Assembly: GCA_934155265.1 (NCBI GenBank)
Contig: CAKPGU010000019.1
Span: forward strand, 1-29,218
Source: an uncultured Clostridia bacterium
GTDB taxonomy: Bacteria; Bacillota; Clostridia; TANB77; CAG-508
Reading direction: 5' to 3'
DNA length: 29,218 nt
In this document: positions 8,914-15,980 of the stretch, one piece after another
Position numbering within the stretch: position 1 is the stretch's first letter
Layout of the letters: every line of letters begins with the position of its first letter
Notes under the pieces: model-generated
What the model was told of the DNA's origin: nothing
The model's database searches: none
What the model saw: only the letters and a program-made list of their open reading frames with translations
Program-made: the position numbers and the translations under genes

Positions 8914-10611
8914 ATGAAAAAACAAATATTTAGCATCTTTTTGACATTGATTTTAATATTTATTTTGAAAAATACATGTAATGCAGCAAATGCTAATATA
9001 TCATGTGCGGATAGTGTTACGGTTGGAGATACTATAAATATATCTGTTACTGGAAGTGCTGTTCAATGGAATCTTGAATTAAAAGTTAATGGACAAGTGA
9101 TTGCAAAAAATAGTGAAGTAGATAATATAGATGGAAATAAGAATATTAATTTTTCAGGAAAATATACACCAACTAGCGTAGGAACATTAAATGTTACATT
9201 AACAGGAACTATTACTGAAATGTCAGATGGAAGTACAACTAGAAATTTTTCACCAAAGACAATAACAGTCAAAGCAAAAGATACATCATCGTCTGATTCA
9301 AACAATTCAGGTAATGGCTCAACAGGTGGCAATACAACTGCATCAAAATCAAAAGAAGCAAGACTAAAAAATTTAGGAATAAAACCAAATGATTTTAGTG
9401 GATTTAAAAGAGACAAAACAGACTATAGTGTAGAAGTTCCTAATAATGTTTCAAAAGTAAATGTATATGCAACACCATTGGACTCAAAAGCAAAAGTAAC
9501 AGGAACTGGTGATGTATCTTTAAACGAAGGAGAAAGTAAAAAAGTTGCAATAACAGTAACAGCAGAAGCAGGAAACACAAAAACATATTCACTAACAATA
9601 AAAAGAAAAGCAGCAGATGAGGCAGAAGCACAAACACAAGGAGACTCAGATGCAAGTTTAAAAGGTTTAGGAATAAAACCAGAAAAATATGACTTTTCAG
9701 GATTCAAAAAAGACAAAACACAATACAGTGTACAAGTACCAAAAGATGTAGAAGAAATAGAAGTCTATGCTGAAGCAACAAGTAATAAAGCAAAAGTAAC
9801 AGGAACGGGAAAAACACAATTAAAAAATGGAAAAAATACTATAGTAGTTCAAGTTACAGCAGAAAATGGAACAACACAAACATATACAATAGAAGTAACA
9901 AGAGGGGATTCAGGAACAACTGCAACAACTAATTCAAAAGACGAATTTGGATTATCTTCTTTAGAGATAAATGGATTAACATTAAATCCAAGTTTTGAAA
10001 CAGGAATATATGAATACAAAGTAGACTTAAAAGAAGACTTAGATTCTTTGGACATAGCAACAATTGCAACTGATGATGATACAACTGTTGAAATATATGG
10101 AAATGAAGGATTCTCATTAGGAGAAAACACAATAACAATTTTAGTGAGAAATGAAAAAGAAGACAAAACAGCAACATATCAAATAATTGTTAATAAAAGT
10201 TTATCAGAAGAGGAAAAAATGAGTTGGTTAAAACCATCAACATGGGGAAAAGAAGAAATAATAAAAATAATAATTATAGCTGTTTTAATAATATTAATAG
10301 TAATTGCAATAATTTTGAAAGTTAAAATTGCAAAAGAAAAAAATGAAGAAGAAGATTTAGAATTCCCAGGAGGAGAAGAACTAGACAAAGCACTTGCTGA
10401 ACATCAAGTACTTTCAGAAAATGCTGAAATGCAAACAGATTTAGATTCAGAATCAGAAGATACAGAAAAAGAAGATGATAAAACTGAAAATGGATTTGAT
10501 GGAACAAATTATATAGAAGATATTGCAAGAAGCAAAAATTATAAAATAGATTATCAAAATGATAAAACAACAGATAATAGTAGTTCAAGAAAAAAAGGAA
10601 AACATTTTTAA
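8914..10611 (+). CDS. Membrane-anchored surface protein with cadherin-like beta-sandwich repeats
   Basis: The 565-residue protein has a signal peptide ending near the NAANA run at residues 23-27. An Ig- or cohesin-like beta domain spans about 27-122, followed by a Ser/Gly/Asn linker. Three cadherin-like beta-sandwich repeats then start at about residues 149, 246 and 346. Repeats 1 and 2 share LGIKP, FSGFK, DKT-YSV and KAKVTGTG and look like recent duplicates; the third is more diverged. One membrane helix (about 447-470) is followed by an acidic, Ser/Asp/Glu-rich cytoplasmic tail of about 95 residues. Such proteins are extracellular scaffolds or adhesins; the exact role is unknown. Pairing with a dockerin-bearing enzyme 13 bases upstream suggests it could be the anchor. 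The SD is AAAGGAGAGG. Confidence 0.8.
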   Translation: MKKQIFSIFLTLILIFILKNTCNAANANISCADSVTVGDTINISVTGSAVQWNLELKVNGQVIAKNSEVDNIDGNKNINFSGKYTPTSVGTLNVTLTGTITEMSDGSTTRNFSPKTITVKAKDTSSSDSNNSGNGSTGGNTTASKSKEARLKNLGIKPNDFSGFKRDKTDYSVEVPNNVSKVNVYATPLDSKAKVTGTGDVSLNEGESKKVAITVTAEAGNTKTYSLTIKRKAADEAEAQTQGDSDASLKGLGIKPEKYDFSGFKKDKTQYSVQVPKDVEEIEVYAEATSNKAKVTGTGKTQLKNGKNTIVVQVTAENGTTQTYTIEVTRGDSGTTATTNSKDEFGLSSLEINGLTLNPSFETGIYEYKVDLKEDLDSLDIATIATDDDTTVEIYGNEGFSLGENTITILVRNEKEDKTATYQIIVNKSLSEEEKMSWLKPSTWGKEEIIKIIIIAVLIILIVIAIILKVKIAKEKNEEEDLEFPGGEELDKALAEHQVLSENAEMQTDLDSESEDTEKEDDKTENGFDGTNYIEDIARSKNYKIDYQNDKTTDNSSSRKKGKHF

Positions 10612-10620
10612 GAGTTACAA

Positions 10621-10924
10621 GTAGGAGTTACCAGTAGGGACACCCATGATTGGTCAAAATCGTTACCAGAGGGGACACCCATGTTACCAGTAGGGACACC
10701 CTTGATTACCAGTAGGGACACTCATTAATGGTAAAAATTTAGTATTTAAAATAGTCAATTAATAAATATAGTTATATACTTATTAATTGCATTTATTTTT
10801 AATATACTTTTTACCATTAATGAGTGTCCCTACTGGTAATCAAGGGTGTCCCTACTGGTAACATGGGTGTCCCCTCTGGTAACGATTTTGACCAATCATG
10901 GGTGTCCCTACTGGTAACTCCTAC
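10621..10924. repeat. 304-bp palindromic element: perfect 117-bp inverted repeat of four repeat units per arm
   Basis: Arms 10621-10737 and 10808-10924 are exact reverse complements over 117 bp, checked base by base. Two further mismatched flanking bases extend the homology outward to about 10613 and 10932. Each arm holds four copies of an 18-base unit, TTACCAGTAGGGACACCC or a one- to three-base variant, at 10628, 10663, 10684 and 10706. The 70-bp centre is itself palindromic: CAATTAATAA at 10756 pairs with TTATTAATTG at 10780, around a TATA-GTTA-TATA tip. As RNA it would fold into one very long hairpin. No ORF of note lies inside. It fills most of the 392-base gap between the surface gene and spoIIGA, and related units recur at 24584-24636. 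Confidence 0.97.
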
Positions 10925-10939
10925 TGGCAACTTTCAAAA

Positions 10940-10973
10940 TTCAACAGTATTTTCAAAAACAAAGGTATATAAT
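10940..10973 (+). promoter_or_regulatory. Possible spoIIG-type promoter (22-bp spacing)
   Basis: A consensus TATAAT lies at 10968-10973. No good -35 exists at 17 bp, but TTCAAC lies 22 bp upstream (10940-10945), and the Bacillus spoIIG promoter is known for 22-bp spacing and Spo0A activation. TTCAACA is also one base from a reversed Spo0A box (TTCGACA). The pattern is suggestive but weak. Confidence 0.35.
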
Positions 10974-11003
10974 TAAAGGCAAAAAGGAAAAGGGTGATTT
11001 GCC

Positions 11004-11891
11004 ATAACAATATATATAGATGTAATATTTTTAGAAAATTTAGTAATGAATGCTATAATCTTATATGCATCTGCAATAATACTAAAAATAAAACCCAAAA
11101 CAATAAGAATAATATTTGCAAGTGCTATAGGGAGCATATATGCAATAATTACATATGTAACAGAATTACCTATATATACATCAATAATATCAAAGGCCGT
11201 TTTATCAATTATAATGGTATATGTAGGTTTCAATCCGCAATCAATAAAAAAGTTACTAAAGCAAGTTTTTATATTTTATTTAACATCATTTGTTTTTGGA
11301 GGAGTAGCTTTATATTTGATTTATGTTATAAAACCTCAAAATGCTTTAATAAGAAATGGAATGTTTGTTGGAGATTATGTTTTAAAAGTTATTTTTTTAG
11401 GTGCAATAGTTGCATTTATTATAATAAAAATTGCTATTAAAATAATAAAAACTAAAATTAATTCAAAAGATATGTATTGTAACATCAAGATTAAAATAAA
11501 TGAACAAATGGTGAGTACAAAAGCAATGATAGATACTGGAAATTTAGCTAAAGAACCTATAACAAATACTCCAGTAGTTATAGTAGAAAGTAGTTTATTA
11601 TATGATATTCTTCCTAAAGAAATATTAAATAATTTAGATATGATACTAGGTGGAGATTTAAGTAAAATTCCTGAAGAGATTCAAAATCAATATATATCAA
11701 AATTAAGATGTATTCCATTTTCATCTTTAGGAAAACAAAATGGGATGTTACTTGGAATTAAAGCTGATGAAATAGAAGTTGAGAAAGAAGAAGATAAGAA
11801 AATTACTAAAAATGTGATAATAGGAATATATGATAAATCTTTAACCAAAAGAGGTGAATATCGTGCTTTAGTAGGTCTTGATTTAATTTGA
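11004..11891 (+). CDS. spoIIGA: SpoIIGA, sigma-E processing peptidase (apparent AUA start)
   Basis: SpoIIGA is a membrane aspartic protease that removes the pro-sequence of SigE in the mother cell after a forespore signal. The protein has about five N-terminal membrane helices and a soluble C-terminal domain with MIDTGN, in which Asp177 is the expected catalytic residue. The family N-terminus reads like MTIYLDVIFLEN; here the frame gives TIYIDVIFLENLVMN starting right after an ATA codon at 11004. A strong SD (AGGGTGAT, 10991-10998) sits five bases before that ATA. The first in-frame ATG, 11046, lacks an SD and would cut the first membrane helix in half. An in-frame TGA at 10995 excludes any start further upstream. 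From AUA the protein has 295 residues, normal for the family. The HNH gene follows after 42 bases. Confidence 0.9.
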   Translation: MTIYIDVIFLENLVMNAIILYASAIILKIKPKTIRIIFASAIGSIYAIITYVTELPIYTSIISKAVLSIIMVYVGFNPQSIKKLLKQVFIFYLTSFVFGGVALYLIYVIKPQNALIRNGMFVGDYVLKVIFLGAIVAFIIIKIAIKIIKTKINSKDMYCNIKIKINEQMVSTKAMIDTGNLAKEPITNTPVVIVESSLLYDILPKEILNNLDMILGGDLSKIPEEIQNQYISKLRCIPFSSLGKQNGMLLGIKADEIEVEKEEDKKITKNVIIGIYDKSLTKRGEYRALVGLDLI

Positions 11892-11933
11892 AAAAGCATA
11901 TATAATGTAAAAAAATGTAGAGGAGGTAAGAAA

Positions 11934-12593
11934 ATGATTATTGAATTACCAAGAAAATTTTTTATGGAAGGACAAAATAATTCTAAAGGTGCATTTATTG
12001 AAGATGGTGTACTTAAAATCAGTAGAGATGTGTCATTTCGGAGAGTGATGACAGAAATAACTTACCAAATCAAGGGAAAACATCGGTGTTGCTATTGCAG
12101 AGAGAAAATTGGAAAAGATGAAGTAACAATAGATCATATGTATCCACAGGAATTTGGAGGACCAACAATTACCAATAATATGCTACCAAGCTGTAAAAAG
12201 TGTAATAATGAAAAGGGTAACTTAAATACAAGTCAATATAAGGCATTTTTGAAGGCTAAAGAAAAAGGAGAAGTAGAAGCATTCAAAAGGAAAATAAAAA
12301 AATATCAAGACTATATAAGAGAGTGGATAGAATTTGATATTCCACAAGAATGGCTAGGGGTAGAGGAAATTTCTAGTTTGATTGTAATATTTGATTTAGA
12401 TGAAAATTATAAAAGCAAAAAGTACCAAAAAATCGTAAAATATTATGAGAAATATCAACATTTTCAGAAACCTATTATTATTGATAAAAATGGTTTTGTT
12501 TTAGATGGATTCCTTGCTGTAATGTATGCTAAAAATACAGGCATAAAAAAATTACCTGTAATTCAACTTGATAATGTAGAAATAATTTTGTAA
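11934..12593 (+). CDS. HNH-nuclease-like protein with C-terminal ParB-like segment
   Basis: The 219-residue protein has an HNH domain with two zinc-binding Cys pairs: CCYC around residue 53, then TIDHMYPQEFGG containing the catalytic-type His, then LPSCKKCNNEKGN. After a Lys-rich helical region, the last about 50 residues (KPIIIDKNGFVLDGFLAVMY with KLPVIQLD after it) resemble the ParB/sulfiredoxin-like fold: a DG motif, a helix and PV in order. The function is unknown. It lies between spoIIGA and sigE, which are normally adjacent, with a strong AGGAGGT SD and its own downstream terminator. It contains two of the only five in-frame CGG codons in the window (codons 36 and 51), hinting at a different origin from its neighbours. 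Confidence 0.75.
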   Translation: MIIELPRKFFMEGQNNSKGAFIEDGVLKISRDVSFRRVMTEITYQIKGKHRCCYCREKIGKDEVTIDHMYPQEFGGPTITNNMLPSCKKCNNEKGNLNTSQYKAFLKAKEKGEVEAFKRKIKKYQDYIREWIEFDIPQEWLGVEEISSLIVIFDLDENYKSKKYQKIVKYYEKYQHFQKPIIIDKNGFVLDGFLAVMYAKNTGIKKLPVIQLDNVEIIL

Positions 12594-12602
12594 AAAACAT
12601 GT

Positions 12603-12638
12603 AGAAATAATCGCAAATTAGCGATTATTTCTTTTTTT
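12603..12638 (+). terminator. Rho-independent terminator after the HNH gene
   Basis: AGAAATAATCGC (12603-12614) pairs perfectly with GCGATTATTTCT (12621-12632) around a six-base loop, followed by a T-run to 12638. It should separate spoIIGA and the HNH gene from sigE unless it is read through. Confidence 0.85.
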
Positions 12639-12686
12639 CTACAATAGGAAAAGACAGTCTTTGCATGTAAAAAGTTGTACAATAAA

Positions 12687-12759
12687 AATCACAAAGTGAG
12701 GTGATGAAATGCGGTTTATAGATTTTCCTAAAATCTAAATCTATGCAAGGATTGTGATT
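12687..12759 (+). promoter_or_regulatory. Possible translational control leader of sigE
   Basis: AATCACAA (12687-12694) is complementary to TTGTGATT (12752-12759), which overlaps the region just before the sigE ATG, including the GTGAT that likely pairs with 16S rRNA. A nine-codon ORF lies between the two arms. Inside it, ATAGATTT (12718-12725) can pair with either of two overlapping downstream copies of AAATCTA (12731-12737 or 12737-12744). Alternative hairpins around a short ORF are typical of attenuation-type leaders; function here is inference. Confidence 0.4.
12709..12738 (+). CDS. Putative 9-residue leader peptide before sigE
   Basis: ATG 12709 is preceded by GAGGTGAT (12698-12705), a better SD than that of sigE itself, and opens the short frame MRFIDFPKI ending at TAA 12736-12738, 25 bases before sigE. 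Codon 2 is CGG, a codon almost absent from this window. It is too short to judge by coding statistics; the SD and the surrounding complementary segments are the only support. Confidence 0.4.
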   Translation: MRFIDFPKI

Positions 12760-12763
12760 AATT

Positions 12764-13498
12764 ATGAAAATAATAGAATTTATAAAAAAGAGTATTGACT
12801 CTATTTGTGCAAAATATATAGATGGAAATATTGAAGAGATTTTGCCAATATTTTATGTGGCAGGAAGTCAAACATTGCCACCTCCACTTACACCAGAAGA
12901 AGAGGAGGAAACAATAAAAAAATTAGATACAGAAGAAAAAATAGAAGCTAGGAAAATTCTTGTTGAGAGAAATTTAAGATTAGTAGTTTATATTGCTAAA
13001 AAATTCGAAAATACTGGGATTGGAATAGAAGATTTAATTTCTATAGGTACAATTGGACTAATGAAGGGAGTGAATACCTTTAATGCTGAAAAGAAAATAA
13101 AACTGGCTACTTATGCATCAAGATGTATTGAAAATGAGATTTTAATGTATTTAAGAAGAAATAATAAAATAAAATCAGAGGTCTCAATTGATGAACCTCT
13201 AAATAAAGATAGTGATGGAAATGAATTGTTGTTGTCTGATATTTTGGGAACTGATCCAGATGTTACATATAGAAAGCTGGAAGATGAAGTGGATATGAAG
13301 CTTTTAAAAGAGGCTATAAAAAAATTGAATGATAGAGAGAAAAATATAATGGAAATGAGATTTGGATTTATTAGTGGTAAAGAGAAAACTCAAAAAGAGG
13401 TTGCTGACGAACTTGGTATTTCTCAAAGTTATATTTCTAGACTTGAAAAAAAGATTATTAATAAAATGAAAAAAGATATTATGAGTAAAACTGGGTAA
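12764..13498 (+). CDS. sigE: RNA polymerase sigma-E, mother-cell sporulation sigma factor
   Basis: The 244-residue protein matches SigE throughout: YVAGSQTLPPPLTPEEEEE near the N-terminus, ERNLRLVVYIAKKFENTGI and EDLISIGTIGL in region 2, KLATYASRCIENEILMYLRR, DEPLNKDSDGNELLLSD, and the region 4 helix-turn-helix DELGISQSYISRLEKK. About the first 30 residues form an amphipathic pro-sequence that SpoIIGA would cleave. SigE directs early mother-cell transcription, including spoIID and spoIIM. It is separated from spoIIGA by the HNH gene, a terminator and a leader ORF, so its expression is probably partly independent. Its own SD is split: AAGG lies 13 bases and GTGAT five bases before the ATG. No sigG follows, although spoIIGA-sigE-sigG is the common order. 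Confidence 0.95.
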   Translation: MKIIEFIKKSIDSICAKYIDGNIEEILPIFYVAGSQTLPPPLTPEEEEETIKKLDTEEKIEARKILVERNLRLVVYIAKKFENTGIGIEDLISIGTIGLMKGVNTFNAEKKIKLATYASRCIENEILMYLRRNNKIKSEVSIDEPLNKDSDGNELLLSDILGTDPDVTYRKLEDEVDMKLLKEAIKKLNDREKNIMEMRFGFISGKEKTQKEVADELGISQSYISRLEKKIINKMKKDIMSKTG

Positions 13499-13555
13499 AA
13501 AAGGACCGGGTACAAAATTTTAAAAATGTAAATTTTGTACCCGGTCCTTTTTTTT
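13497..13555. terminator. Perfect 24-bp palindrome terminator of the GGACCGGGTAC repeat family
   Basis: Left arm 13497-13520 and right arm 13530-13553 are exact complements with a nine-base loop. The right arm ends in a T-run (13548-13555) and the left arm begins with an A-run, so it can end transcripts from both directions. The arm core GGACCGGGTACAAAATTT is identical to that at 2413-2430. It overlaps the last bases of sigE and ends the spoIIG region. Confidence 0.9.
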
Positions 13556-13559
13556 CAAT

Positions 13560-13588
13560 TTTACTTTTTTATTAAATGATGATATAAT
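13560..13588 (+). promoter_or_regulatory. Probable sigma-A promoter of the PLP-enzyme gene
   Basis: TTTACT (13560-13565) and a consensus TATAAT (13583-13588) are 17 bp apart, with TG in the extended -10 position. It follows directly after the terminator and leaves a short leader of about 25 bases before the SD and ATG at 13619. Confidence 0.6.
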
Positions 13589-13618
13589 AATAATCAATTA
13601 ATAAAAAGGAGAATTAAA

Positions 13619-14866
13619 ATGTACGAAGAATTTGGAATAAAAAAAGAGATATTAGAATTATCAAAAGAAGTTGAAAAAGAAATTCAAACACAATTTAAAA
13701 GTGTAGAAGAAATAAAAGAAATAAACAGCTTAAAAGTATTAAATGCATTTCAAAAATGTGGATTATCAGAAATGCATTTACATTCATCAACAGGATATGG
13801 AATTGATGAGGTAGGACGAAATAAGATAGAAGAAATTTATTCAAAAATTTTCAATACTGAAGATGCATTAGTAAGAAGTCAATTAATATCAGGAACACAT
13901 GCTCTAGCAGTAACATTGTTTGGATTATTACGTCCAGGAGATACAATGCTAAGTATATCAGGTGCACCTTATGATACATTACAAACAATTATTGGCATAA
14001 GTAAAGAACAAAGTAAAAGTTCTTTAAAGGAATTTGGCATTAAATATGAACAAATTGAATTAGTGAATGATGATTTTGATATTGAAAAAATAAAAGAAAG
14101 AGTATTAAAAAATGATATTAAGTTAATAGAGATTCAAAGGTCAAAGGGATATTCAACTAGAAAAAGTTTAACAATTGATAAAATTGAAAAAGCAATAAAA
14201 GCAATAAGAGAAGTTAATAAAGATGTAATTATTATGGTTGATAATTGCTATGGAGAATTGGTTGAAGAAAAAGAGCCAACAGACGTTGGAGCTGATATTA
14301 TTGTTGGATCATTAATGAAAAACTTGGGGGCAGGAATTGCAACAAGTGGTGCGTATATTGCAGGAAAAAGAGATTTGATAGAATTATGTGCTGAAAGATT
14401 AACTGCTCCAGGTGTTGGAAAGGAAATAGGGCCATCATTAAATCAAAATACTTCATTTATAAAAGGATTATTCTTTGCTCCAAGTGTTGTTGCAAGTGCA
14501 GTTAAAACTGCAATTTTTGCAAGTAGAATATTGGAGAAGCTTGGATATAATGTAAATCCTAAATATGATGAGCCTAGAGCTGATATAGTTCAAACAATTG
14601 AACTTGGAGATGCTGAAAAATTAATAAAATTCTGCCAAGGTATACAAATGGGATCACCTATTGATAGTAATGTTATTCCTGAACCTAGCGGAATGGCTGG
14701 GTATGATGATCAAGTAATAATGGCTGCAGGTACATTTACAGAAGGCTCAACAATAGAGCTTAGTTGTGATGGACCTATACGTGAACCTTATGTTGCTTAT
14801 ATGCAGGGTGGATTAACATATGAATATGGAAAATTTGGAATTTTGAAGGCTTTGTCAGTGCTTTAA
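13619..14866 (+). CDS. PLP-dependent lyase, aluminium-resistance / methionine gamma-lyase family
   Basis: The 415-residue length and sequence match the YnbB-type family (fold type I, cystathionine-lyase-like). Visible features are HLHSSTGYGIDEVGR near the N-terminus, ALVRSQLISGTHALA and LFGLLRPGD in the cofactor-binding half, MVDNCYGELVE containing the Asp that contacts the pyridine nitrogen, and SLMKNLGAGIA with Lys234 as the expected Schiff-base lysine. The C-terminal end GLTYEYGKFGILKAL is typical. Substrate is uncertain: the family is annotated both for aluminium resistance and as C-S lyases, without firm biochemical proof. It appears to be a single-gene transcription unit with its own promoter and SD (AAAAAGGAG). 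In many Firmicutes a relative sits near glnA or hfq; that context is not seen here. Confidence 0.88.
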   Translation: MYEEFGIKKEILELSKEVEKEIQTQFKSVEEIKEINSLKVLNAFQKCGLSEMHLHSSTGYGIDEVGRNKIEEIYSKIFNTEDALVRSQLISGTHALAVTLFGLLRPGDTMLSISGAPYDTLQTIIGISKEQSKSSLKEFGIKYEQIELVNDDFDIEKIKERVLKNDIKLIEIQRSKGYSTRKSLTIDKIEKAIKAIREVNKDVIIMVDNCYGELVEEKEPTDVGADIIVGSLMKNLGAGIATSGAYIAGKRDLIELCAERLTAPGVGKEIGPSLNQNTSFIKGLFFAPSVVASAVKTAIFASRILEKLGYNVNPKYDEPRADIVQTIELGDAEKLIKFCQGIQMGSPIDSNVIPEPSGMAGYDDQVIMAAGTFTEGSTIELSCDGPIREPYVAYMQGGLTYEYGKFGILKALSVL

Positions 14867-14874
14867 ATTTATAT

Positions 14875-14911
14875 CATAATCCATTCAAATCTTATATTTA
14901 AATGGATTATG
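14875..14911. terminator. Hairpin after the PLP-enzyme gene, weak T-tract
   Basis: CATAATCCATT (14875-14885) pairs with AATGGATTATG (14901-14911), with AAAT/ATTT extending the stem inward. The tail on the plus strand is GAAAAAATTT and not a T-run, so termination efficiency is doubtful, though the position just after the stop codon fits. Confidence 0.45.
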
Positions 14912-14968
14912 GAAAAAATTTAACTAAAAAAACGAATAACGAAAATTAATAGAAATTCAAAAAAAGCC

Positions 14969-14997
14969 TTGTAACTTATTAAGAATTGTGATATAAA
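14969..14997 (+). promoter_or_regulatory. Probable sigma-A promoter of the response regulator
   Basis: TTGTAA (14969-14974) and TATAAA (14992-14997) are 17 bp apart, with TG in the extended -10 position. The gene starts about 90 bases downstream. Confidence 0.5.
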
Positions 14998-15089
14998 TAG
15001 TATTATAAAACTGAAGGATTAGAAGAAGAATTCAATGAGAATCAAAGAATCTTTTAAAATAGATGAACCTTTAGGAGGGAATGTTGAAC

Positions 15090-15836
15090 ATGGAAAACAA
15101 TTATGATTATGAAAAAAAGACTATATTAATAGTTGATGATGAACAAAAAATAGTAGATTTATTAGTACACAACTTGCGTAGAGAAGGATATAATACTATA
15201 GAAGCAAATGATGGTCAAACGGCAATAAATATGGCTATTGAACAAAAGCCTGATTTGATTTTATTAGATGTAATGATTCCTAGAGTTGATGGATTATCAG
15301 TGTGTAAGAAGATAAAGAATATATATAATGTTCCTATATTAATGGTATCAGCTAAAGATGCAGAATTAGATAAAATAGTAGGACTTGAACTTGGCGCAGA
15401 TGATTATATTACAAAACCATTTAGTGTTAGAGAAGTAGTTGCAAGGGTAAAAGCAAATCTAAGAAAAGTAGAAGCCAACTTAGAAGAGCAAGTTGCAGCT
15501 CAAAAAGAAGAAAAGAAAGAACAGAAAAAAGAGAGTACTATAAAAGTTGGATCTTTAGTGTTGGACTTAGAAAAATATGAAGTACATATAGATGGAAAAG
15601 TAATTAATTTAACATTAAGAGAATTTGAAGTATTAAAGTTTTTAGCACAACAACCAGGTCAAGTTGTAACCAGAGAAGCATTACTTGAAAGAGTATGGGG
15701 ATATGAATATTATGGTGATATTCGTACAGTTGATGTAACAGTTAGAAGAATTAGAGAAAGAATTGAAAAAGATACATCAAATCCACAAATTTTAATAACT
15801 AAAAGAGGAGTAGGATATTATATTCCAAATAAATAG
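15090..15836 (+). CDS. OmpR/PhoB-type response regulator, orphan
   Basis: The 248-residue protein has a receiver domain with the acidic pair Asp16-Asp17, phosphorylation site Asp60 in LLDVMIP, MVSAKD and YITKPFS. A charged Glu/Lys/Gln linker (about residues 128-150) follows, then a winged-helix DNA-binding domain ending in VDVTVRRIRERIE and GVGYYIPNK. Sequence and length resemble the WalR/PhoP group. AGGAGG lies 11 bases before ATG 15090 but only two before an in-frame ATG at 15081, so I prefer 15090; TTG 15084 is also possible. No histidine kinase gene follows: a terminator begins four bases after the stop, so the partner must be encoded elsewhere. Target genes cannot be inferred from this window. 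Confidence 0.92.
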   Translation: MENNYDYEKKTILIVDDEQKIVDLLVHNLRREGYNTIEANDGQTAINMAIEQKPDLILLDVMIPRVDGLSVCKKIKNIYNVPILMVSAKDAELDKIVGLELGADDYITKPFSVREVVARVKANLRKVEANLEEQVAAQKEEKKEQKKESTIKVGSLVLDLEKYEVHIDGKVINLTLREFEVLKFLAQQPGQVVTREALLERVWGYEYYGDIRTVDVTVRRIRERIEKDTSNPQILITKRGVGYYIPNK

Positions 15837-15840
15837 AAAG

Positions 15841-15893
15841 AAAGAGCCGTCCATGAAAACGTATTGATTGAAAAATGGAAATGGCTCTTTTTT
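15841..15893 (+). terminator. Terminator after the response regulator
   Basis: AAAGAGCC pairs with GGCTCTTT, with an inner CCAT/ATGG helix, followed by a T-run ending at 15893. Confidence 0.85.
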
Positions 15894-15934
15894 ACAAACT
15901 TTAATAGTCATGATTTTTGAAAACACTTTATATA

Positions 15935-15951
15935 TGTCGAAGTTTGTCGAA
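15935..15951 (+). promoter_or_regulatory. Two in-phase Spo0A boxes
   Basis: TGTCGAA occurs at 15935-15941 and 15945-15951, exactly 10 bp apart and in the same direction; the second sits in the fuller form TTTGTCGAAA. TGTCGAA is the Spo0A-phosphate consensus of Bacillus and Clostridium. The pair lies about 30 bp before a consensus sigma-A -35, a position compatible with activation by Spo0A. Confidence 0.65.
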
Positions 15952-15980
15952 AAAAAGTTCGCTTAAATTTCAAAAAAGTA

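Noticed and set aside
9063..9716. Minus-strand ORFs opposite the cadherin-like repeats
   Set aside because: Repeated Leu/Phe/Ser-rich translations that mirror the repeat structure of the sense gene; no SD.
10621..10924. CRISPR array, because of regularly repeated 18-base units
   Set aside because: Units are inverted between the arms, spacings are 21-35 bases and not constant, spacer content is mirrored, and no cas gene is present.
10994..11440. A 148-codon plus-strand ORF from GTG overlapping spoIIGA
   Set aside because: It is rich in Cys, Asn and Tyr, has no family resemblance and overlaps the clear spoIIGA frame; a shadow ORF in AT-rich DNA.
12039..12086. CGG as a completely unassigned or always shifting codon
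   Set aside because: Both CGG codons in the HNH gene must be read in frame for an intact protein, so any shift must depend on context.
12655..12683. Sigma-A promoter for sigE using TACAAT at 12678-12683
   Set aside because: TTGCAT at 12661 is only 11 bp away and no acceptable -35 lies at 17 bp.
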